Positions 35,656 to 42,000 of a stretch of DNA of 64,000 nt are shown here, one piece after another; position 1 is the first letter of the stretch; each line of letters starts with the position of its first letter. The notes below the pieces were generated by a model. The model saw only the letters and a program-made list of their open reading frames with translations. It did no database searches and was not told the DNA's origin. The stretch is from Halovenus salina (GTDB lineage: Archaea; Halobacteriota; Halobacteria; Halobacteriales; Haloarculaceae). The position numbers and the translations under genes are program-made. The stretch lies in NCBI RefSeq assembly GCF_026410925.1, contig NZ_CP112972.1:2604001-2668000 (forward strand). The letters are read 5' to 3'.

Positions 35656-36303
35656 TCATCTTTCGACCAAGCTGCAAGTGAGACTAACCTGCTCCATTTC
35701 GATTCCAATCCTTCTTAGCTCCTTCACTAACTCAATCATCTGTTCTACTACCAGATCATTTGGTCCTCCATGATGTTGGAGGAAGCCCGTAGTCGAATCT
35801 GCCTTCATTGTATCAGTGACCCAGCCAAACTCGTTTTCCAACCTATCCAGAACACGGTCAATATCTCTCCCTGCGAAGTTCTGCGAGAACTGTATTTCTA
35901 TTAGAATAGCGACCAGCACATCCACATTAGTAAACGGCCTTGGAACACGAGATGGCATCGTAGTCCGAACATCAATCCCCGTATTCACAACACGGAGATT
36001 ATCTGTTCCCAGGTGGTCAGCGTACTCCCGAACAAACGCCAGGTACTGATTTAGCCCAACTCGGTCTGTGTCAAGTTCAGCTATCATCACGTCTCCGAAT
36101 ACATCTGGTTGCATCGGATGGGGTTCAGTCGTGAACAAGTCCACCGGGAGATGAGCTTGTGCTGCCTGTCGAAACTCCTCTGTCCGGTCAGCAGAAAGCC
36201 CTCCTGAAATTGTTGGGCTTGGCACAGCAGTATAATCAACAACCGATAGCAAGCAATCGACTGACAACAGTGGTCGAGGACCACCGAACGGACCACGGGA
36301 CAT
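35656..36303 (-). CDS. Unrecognised element protein
   Basis: The 215-residue protein (MSRGPFGGPRPLL) alternates strands and helices: DVMIAELDTDRVGLNQYLAF, LRVVNTGIDVRTTMPS, then NVDVLVAILIEIQF and a final helical part. The mixed pattern suggests an alpha/beta domain. No hallmark motif. Its promoter has a weaker version of the element motif (CGACCCTCCAGTTATATA). Confidence 0.55.
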   Translation of the reverse strand: MSRGPFGGPRPLLSVDCLLSVVDYTAVPSPTISGGLSADRTEEFRQAAQAHLPVDLFTTEPHPMQPDVFGDVMIAELDTDRVGLNQYLAFVREYADHLGTDNLRVVNTGIDVRTTMPSRVPRPFTNVDVLVAILIEIQFSQNFAGRDIDRVLDRLENEFGWVTDTMKADSTTGFLQHHGGPNDLVVEQMIELVKELRRIGIEMEQVSLTCSLVER

Positions 36304-36332
36304 AAGTCTCGCTGCTCAGCAGGGGGGAAGGG

Positions 36333-36350
36333 TATATAACTGGAGGGTCG
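36333..36350 (-). promoter_or_regulatory. Element promoter motif, weaker copy 3
   Basis: Minus strand CGACCCTCCAGTTATATA, sharing the CCCTCCA-TTAT core with copies 1 and 2 and placed 31-36 bases before the ATG at 36303. Confidence 0.35.
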
Positions 36351-36495
36351 AACCGCATAACGGCCGCTGTAGGCGGCGTAACCGGCTCCAACCAAGCCCG
36401 GTGGAAGACACAACAAAAGGACCGGACCGGCATAGCGACCGGATTAGCCCGGTTTCTGTTGCTTGTAGATACGGGGGTAGGCCGGTCACTCGTGG

Positions 36496-37029
36496 TTAGT
36501 CAACGATCTCCGCAACTTCGTGTTCTAATAGTTGATGTTCTCTTACGTACTCGTACACTTTCTCAGGTTCCCATTCCTCAAGAAACGCAATATACTCCTC
36601 TCGCAGATAATTAAGCATTTGCCACATCTGTACGAGAACATCATCACGCATTTGCTCAGGAACTTGCACCCAGATAGCAGAGAGAAGTTTATTTCCAGAC
36701 GCAGTTTCAAGCGTGTATGTTTGCGGATTGAACGCGTCTAACATCTCTAAGGCAGTTTCCACCCTCTCCCTCGTATTCTCGTGCTCGGCTTTTAGTTTCT
36801 CATCTTCAGCAACTACATCCGGATAATTCACAAAATACGAGTATACTCCAGGAAGACGCCGTGCTGCAATGATTAGTTCCCCATCGTCTAAGTACTCAAT
36901 CATCACGGAGGCTGACTGTGTTTCACGGACGGGTGGCGGAAACCGGACCGGAAAGAGATAGTGCTCATCTGCAAATCTGGGGCGATGAAAACAGTGAGCT
37001 GAGTGATCCGTACCGGTAGTGTCATCCAT
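36496..37029 (-). CDS. Unrecognised acidic element protein
   Basis: The 177-residue protein (MDDTTGTDHSAHCF) has an N-terminal strand-rich part (VMIEYLDDGELIIAARRLPG) and a helical remainder, with an acidic, Tyr-rich end (EEWEPEKVYEYVREHQLLE). No cysteine pairs or membrane segments. It lies downstream of the winged-helix gene 37109-37330 on the same strand with an 79-base gap and may be cotranscribed with it. Confidence 0.55.
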   Translation of the reverse strand: MDDTTGTDHSAHCFHRPRFADEHYLFPVRFPPPVRETQSASVMIEYLDDGELIIAARRLPGVYSYFVNYPDVVAEDEKLKAEHENTRERVETALEMLDAFNPQTYTLETASGNKLLSAIWVQVPEQMRDDVLVQMWQMLNYLREEYIAFLEEWEPEKVYEYVREHQLLEHEVAEIVD

Positions 37030-37108
37030 ACCCCTCGATTGTTGCCCCGTGATTAATAAATAAAGTTATTAAAATATGATAATAGTCTATCTCAGAGCTA
37101 CATGAGAG

Positions 37109-37330
37109 CTACTTACGAGGGAGCCACCATACAAACCGTTTCCCGACATCTTTCTTATGTAATCTTCCTTCCCGTTCAAGAGATTTCAGTCGTCTCCGAG
37201 CAGTTTGGAGATGGTACTCGAAGTGTTCTGCAACTTCCTTTGTAGTGACTACTTCACCTTCCTCGATATACTGGAGGAGTTCCTCGTCAGAGTGTTTCTG
37301 CTCAAACGGACCACTGTCCTCTTCAACCAT
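37109..37330 (-). CDS. Small winged-helix DNA-binding protein
   Basis: The 73-residue protein has one winged helix: EELLQYIEEGEVVTTKEVAEH, the recognition helix YHLQTARRRLKSLEREG and the wing RLHKKDVGKRFVWWLP. Its size suits a phage-type repressor or recombination directionality factor. A truncated second copy of its N-terminus lies 0.7 kb away at 38024-38074. Confidence 0.7.
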   Translation of the reverse strand: MVEEDSGPFEQKHSDEELLQYIEEGEVVTTKEVAEHFEYHLQTARRRLKSLEREGRLHKKDVGKRFVWWLPRK

Positions 37331-37459
37331 CTACCTTGAGAAATCATTGTTTCTGATGGGAATTATGCAGATTTTATGGGTGCAAAACGCACGTTGTAGC
37401 AGTGTTTGTTAGAGCAAGAACTATGAGCGTGGGAAGTGATGATGGGCTGAGGTGATGCC

Positions 37460-37918
37460 ATGAAAAAACAGATCACGCATATCGTTCCCGACACGCAACA
37501 AAAAATAAACACCACTGTTGACAAAGACGGCGATACGTTTGAAGTCGAAATTAGGGTGTGTCCGGCATTGGACGATGACTTACAATCGCAATTGCACGAC
37601 AGTATTGATCACCTCAGCCACGAAAAAGTAGACATCAGCTCGTCAGTCTATCGGACCAACCAAGGGAACGAAACCGGTCAAGACGTTACGTTTCGATTCA
37701 ACCAGGAAGACAAGCTTCCCGCTCTCAAAATGATGCGGGAAGTGATTCGACTCGGAAGGTCAATCTACGAAAAACAACTGAGGCGTGAATTAGAGGAGCC
37801 TGACGGGGAGGGCATTAATTCGATGCTTAGCAAACAGCAGTGGGATTTCGATGATCCGGAAGTCGAAGAATTTTGTCTCCTCTATCGTGGTGGGGTGGTT
37901 AGCAATGACGGACTTTGA
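37460..37918 (+). CDS. Unrecognised element protein
   Basis: The 152-residue product (MKKQITHIVPDTQQ) has a strand-rich first half (DTFEVEIRVCPALDDD, QDVTFRFNQED) and a helical second half (PALKMMREVIRLGRSIYEKQL). It is divergent from the winged-helix gene across 129 bases, the arrangement of a regulator and its target. Function unknown. Confidence 0.55.
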   Translation: MKKQITHIVPDTQQKINTTVDKDGDTFEVEIRVCPALDDDLQSQLHDSIDHLSHEKVDISSSVYRTNQGNETGQDVTFRFNQEDKLPALKMMREVIRLGRSIYEKQLRRELEEPDGEGINSMLSKQQWDFDDPEVEEFCLLYRGGVVSNDGL

Positions 37919-37979
37919 ATCTGATCTTCCAGAGGAAATGAAGGATAAGTTCGAAACAACCACAACCCAGATCAAGTAG
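37905..37979 (+). CDS. Possible 24-residue peptide overlapping the previous gene
   Basis: An ATG at 37905, overlapping the preceding gene by 14 bases, opens MTDFESDLPEEMKDKFETTT up to TAG at 37977. A 12-codon frame (MNEKKLKRLLKE) follows at 37984-38022. The overlap suggests translational coupling, but such short frames arise by chance. Confidence 0.25.
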   Translation: MTDFESDLPEEMKDKFETTTTQIK

Positions 37980-38023
37980 AGCCATGAATGAAAAGAAACT
38001 CAAACGTCTCCTGAAGGAATAGT

Positions 38024-38074
38024 TCAATCCGAATACTTCTCTTCAAACGGTCCACTCCGATCATCGTCTAACAT
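38024..38074 (-). pseudogene. Truncated copy of the winged-helix gene start
   Basis: The minus strand encodes MLDDDRSGPFEEKYSD and then a stop. The winged-helix gene at 37330 begins MVEEDSGPFEQKHSDEE. The shared SGPFE-K-SD pattern shows a paralogue cut after 16 codons. The bases before both starts also look alike (AAA-CA-T-GTTTCT), so the promoter region was probably copied too. Confidence 0.5.
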
Positions 38075-38180
38075 ACCAGCTTAAACAATCGTTTCTTTTC
38101 CAGTCTCATATGTTGATATTATATCTTTAATAAGCAGGTTGAAGAAAATACTTTGTAACAATGCTTGTTACAACGCACCA

Positions 38181-38726
38181 ATGACACCAGAATGGAAGAA
38201 ATTCGAGCGCGAAATCAAACACACCGTCCGAGACGATAGTGGACTAACATACAACGCTCAACGGAAAGTCATTGGTGAGTCAGGAACGAGATGGCGTGTC
38301 GATGGAGTTCTTTTTGAAAATGAAGATCCAGTATCCTACCTTGAAGTCAAATATATCGGCTCAAATTCTGATGCAGAGACCCAATACAAACTTGCCTTTG
38401 CACAGATGGCTGATTTTCGATATGCGGATATTCCTGGGGCTGTCGTTGTACCACAAAAATACCATCCTGGGAATAAGAATTGGGATGAATATTTTGCTAC
38501 TATTGGTTGTGTACTCATCGGAAAGGAGCATTTGCATGATTTCATTGACTCCCTGCAGACGTTTCCCAACGATATTTCGTCACGGGAATTAATAGAAGAG
38601 TATGTGTCCACCTCCGTCTGGGACAATTTAGGAGAAGAACAATTGAAACTCGCGGAAGAACAGGAGCAAACCCCTCCTGATGGACTACAAAACATAGTAG
38701 ACAAGCATTTTGATAGTAATGATTAA
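38181..38726 (+). CDS. Candidate PD-(D/E)XK nuclease-like protein
   Basis: The ATG at 38181 (MTPEWKKFEREIKHTV) gives 181 residues; an upstream start 14 codons earlier lies in AT-rich leader. The core WRVDGVLFENEDPVSYLEVKYIG holds the Asp...Glu-x-Lys signature (VDG, then EVK) of the restriction-endonuclease fold, followed by an alternating pattern (GAVVVPQKY, FATIGCVLIGKE). It may be a defence nuclease or a Holliday-type enzyme. It lies near attR, the usual cargo position. Confidence 0.5.
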   Translation: MTPEWKKFEREIKHTVRDDSGLTYNAQRKVIGESGTRWRVDGVLFENEDPVSYLEVKYIGSNSDAETQYKLAFAQMADFRYADIPGAVVVPQKYHPGNKNWDEYFATIGCVLIGKEHLHDFIDSLQTFPNDISSRELIEEYVSTSVWDNLGEEQLKLAEEQEQTPPDGLQNIVDKHFDSND

Positions 38727-38761
38727 TCAGATACAAGTAAAGTGTTAAAGTATAGTTCAAT

Positions 38762-38989
38762 ATGGCTCATAAAGTTCGTTTCACTGAATCAGTCGAACAG
38801 GGTGATTTAGATTACATCACTGAACTCTATCGAAACCAAGCCAAAATTGAATTTCCCACTATAGATGAACTCAAAGCGTGGGTTGAAAGTATTGATGAGA
38901 ACAGTGACATCTGGACATATTATATTAAAGGATCAGAATCACCAATAGCAGATTGGAATCTCCAATGTACGGCCTCCAAGCGCTCTTGA
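38762..38989 (+). CDS. Small unrecognised protein at the right end of the element
   Basis: A 75-residue frame (MAHKVRFTESVEQGD) begins 35 bases after the nuclease candidate and ends 14 bases before the DP2 stop. It has two helices and a central acidic stretch and may be a partner of the nuclease, or a gene shortened when attP formed. No motif recognised. Confidence 0.5.
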   Translation: MAHKVRFTESVEQGDLDYITELYRNQAKIEFPTIDELKAWVESIDENSDIWTYYIKGSESPIADWNLQCTASKRS

Positions 38990-39001
38990 ATGTAGTATAT
39001 A

Positions 39002-42000
39002 TTACATGAAATCCCCAAGACTCGTGGCCTTGTTGGTGTCGTCCTCGAAGATGCGCTCGATGCGCGTTTCGAGAATTTCGAGGCGCTGTTTGGTGTAGGG
39101 ACGACAGCCGAACTCCTCGGCGACGTGGATGGCGGTGTCCATGTACTTGTTCACCGACCCCTCGTGGACGGTCAGGTTGATGTCGCCGCCACACTCGGGA
39201 CAGTTTCCGGACAGCGGCGCACGCCTGTATTTCTCGCCACAGCCCAGACACCTGAACTCCTGGCTGGAGAAGGCCTTGAGATTCCCAAGCAGGTCCGGCA
39301 GGAAGTGGAACTCGATGATGCGCTCTGCCACGTCAGTCTGGTCGACAGCCCGGAGCTTGCGTGAGAGTGCGAGCTGGGCGTCCATCTTGTCCTGCATCGA
39401 GCCGAGCGTCTTGTACGCCGACAGGTCTGGCCCGGCGGCGATGTCGGTCGTATCGTGGGTGTGGTCAAAGCCCGCGTACTCCTGTTCTGTCCCCAGCGTC
39501 TCCTCTGCGATGGTCATCACGTCCTCAACTTCACCGGTCTCGGCGAGGTCACGGGTCGCTTCATAGAGTTCGAGGGGATACTCCCGCATGATGTCGACGT
39601 TGTGTGCCTCGTCGTCGATTTCCGCCGGGTCGATACGGGAGGACATCACCAGGGGTGCGTCCATTCGGCCGCCTCGCTGGTCTGGGAGGAACGTTTTGCT
39701 GAAGTTTAACAGGCCATCGAGCAGGAGCATCACGCAGTCCTCGTCGCCGTCACATTGATTCTCTGATAGGTCATTTGTGACGAGATTGTGGGTGTCTGCG
39801 ACGCTGAGACAGTAGACCGCGTCGGTCTCTGACCCGGCTATCTCGGTTCGTTTGACGTCGTCTTCAAGATAGTCCGCGTGCCCGCCGTCGAATACGCGCC
39901 TCCCGCTCGTCGCCGTCTCCGTGACCTGTGACTGCAGTCGTTCGTCCTTGCGCGAGAGGTGGAAGCCGACAGTCTCAGAGAATCTGACGGCATCTACCGA
40001 CGAGATGGTGAAGACGTAGCTCTCTGCAGACATCTTCTCGGTCGTCTCGTCGTAGTACTCCGGAAACTTCTCCGACAGCGGAACTGGCTCTGTCCGTGTC
40101 ACCTGTGCCGAGATACCGAGTGTCGTCAACAGTGCCAGCAGGTCCTCCTTTAGCTCCCGGCTGACTGTCGTTGCGTGGACAGAAAGCGCCGTGCTGTCAG
40201 CGGTTCCGTCGCCGCTGAAGTAGCCACGCAGAAAGGCGGCAACGATAGCCTCGGGTGCATCGAACACGCACTGGGGGACACGCTTCGTGTGCGCGTGGAC
40301 TCCCATATCGAGGACCGTGTCGAAGAACGTGCGCAACAACCGCCCGGAGACGGTCACTTTCGTTTCGCTCTCGGGGTACGGAGAGGCACCAAACGCCTCC
40401 TCAAAGACCTCGACGAAGAAGTCCCGCGCCTCTTGTTCGGTCCCACAGATTGTCGTCTGGTGAATCGTCCCTTTCTGGGTCTGTTGCTTGCGACAGAAGC
40501 CTTCTGCAGCGTAGTATCCGAGCAGCGTCGCCACCTGCTCGTTGACGTTCACGAAGCGTGCCACCTCCGTCGTGTCGCGTTTCATGCCCAGCGAGACATC
40601 TTCAGGCGTCCATTCGAGGACGCGCTCGACTGACCCGAGCAGGTTACACAGCAGAGTTGCGGGAACGCTCTCGCGATACAGGTAGTTGCTCAGTGTCTTG
40701 TGAGACATCTCGAAGTGCTCGGCGGTGCTTTTCAGCGGATAGAACTGCCCGTCCCACCCGTCCGCGAGAGTCTCCTCGAAGAGAGCGTACAGTCTATCCT
40801 TTTCGAGTCCTTTCACCATCAGCCGGTCGTTCGGTACTATCTCACAGTCGAGAAATTCGGCGAGAAGGTCGAACCGAGGCGGGTCGTCGTCTCCGACGCA
40901 GTCGAGCCGTAACGGCTTCACGAGCGAGTCCTCGTCTGTAATCTCGGAGGCGGGCTTCGAAACGAACGAGCCGTCCTCTGTGGTTCGTATCTCGTGGTCG
41001 GGTGTGACAGTCACTTCCCGGCCGCTCCGGGTCTCGATTGAGACGAGGTGGTCGGGCGCGGGGTGTTTCGATATCTCCTCGACCGGCTTCGGAACGACGG
41101 TGCCGTCGTCGTCGAGTGACGGAACGAACACGTCGGTATCGAGCGACTGAACGAGCGTTCCGAAGTCGTCCTCGCTGGGGTCGTCGAGACGGGACTCGAC
41201 GAACGACTCGATGGCCTCGTACCGCCACGCTCCGTCTTCGTTCTGATACCACATCTTCGTCTCCGGATGGAAGCAGTTGCGGCGCTTGGCCGCGTGGAAG
41301 TAGGGATGTGCGTATCCGACGGCGGCGCTCGTGAAGCCGACGACCCGACCGACGACCGCCGCGCTTGTGTGGGGAGCCATTCCGAAGACGAGTTCACCGA
41401 CGATGTCGTCGCGCTCCTCGAAGTCGTAGTACGAGTCGAGCCCGTAGTACTGCGTGAGCAGGTCGTCGACGAAATCCGCGGTCTGGAGCATGTGTTCTGC
41501 CGCGCCGTCGGAGAGGACAATGTCCTGGACGTTGAGTTCGACGAGTTGGTCGGGATGTTCAAGCCTGTCGCCGTTGATATCCTCGTGATAGCCCAGCTCT
41601 CGAAACTGGTCGACGGTCACGTCGAGCTCTGCCGGCCGAACCGACGTGACCGGCAGGTCGGTCATGTCATAGCGAACCGTGCCGTCTTTGAACGCCGACA
41701 CGTCGTGTTTCGCCCGAAGAATGCCCTTTTCGAGCGGTTCTGGCGTCTTCTCCTCGGAGGTGAGCCCCTTGACAGCTTTCAGTTTCTCGAAGACCGACGG
41801 TCGTTCGCCGACGTTGTCAAGCGCCTGTTTGTACTCCTGGCGGAGGTGGATTGTCTCCGTCCGGGTCGGGTCGGCGAGGATCTCACAGTCGGGACACTCC
41901 GCCCGGCCGGATTCATCGGGGTCAACCTCGCGGTCGCAGTCGGGGCAGACGTAGACCGCCTCCGCGATGTCGCCACAGTCGGGACACCGTGGGCGGTAGG

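Larger units (their letters stand above)
23894..39041. mobile_element. 15.1-kb integrative element inserted in the 3' end of the DP2 gene
   Basis: Identical 12-bp sequences TTGTTGGTGTCG at 23894-23905 and 39030-39041 bound a segment with lower GC than its flanks. A tyrosine integrase gene lies just inside the left end, as expected. The DP2 gene runs into the right copy and its displaced end survives at the left copy. Cargo: type IIG restriction-modification enzyme, cyclase-like protein, serine recombinase, PD-(D/E)XK candidate, winged-helix regulators and unknowns. I recognise no replication, capsid or conjugation gene, so it is best called an integrative genomic island; it could be a provirus remnant or an integrated plasmid. 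Confidence 0.85.
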
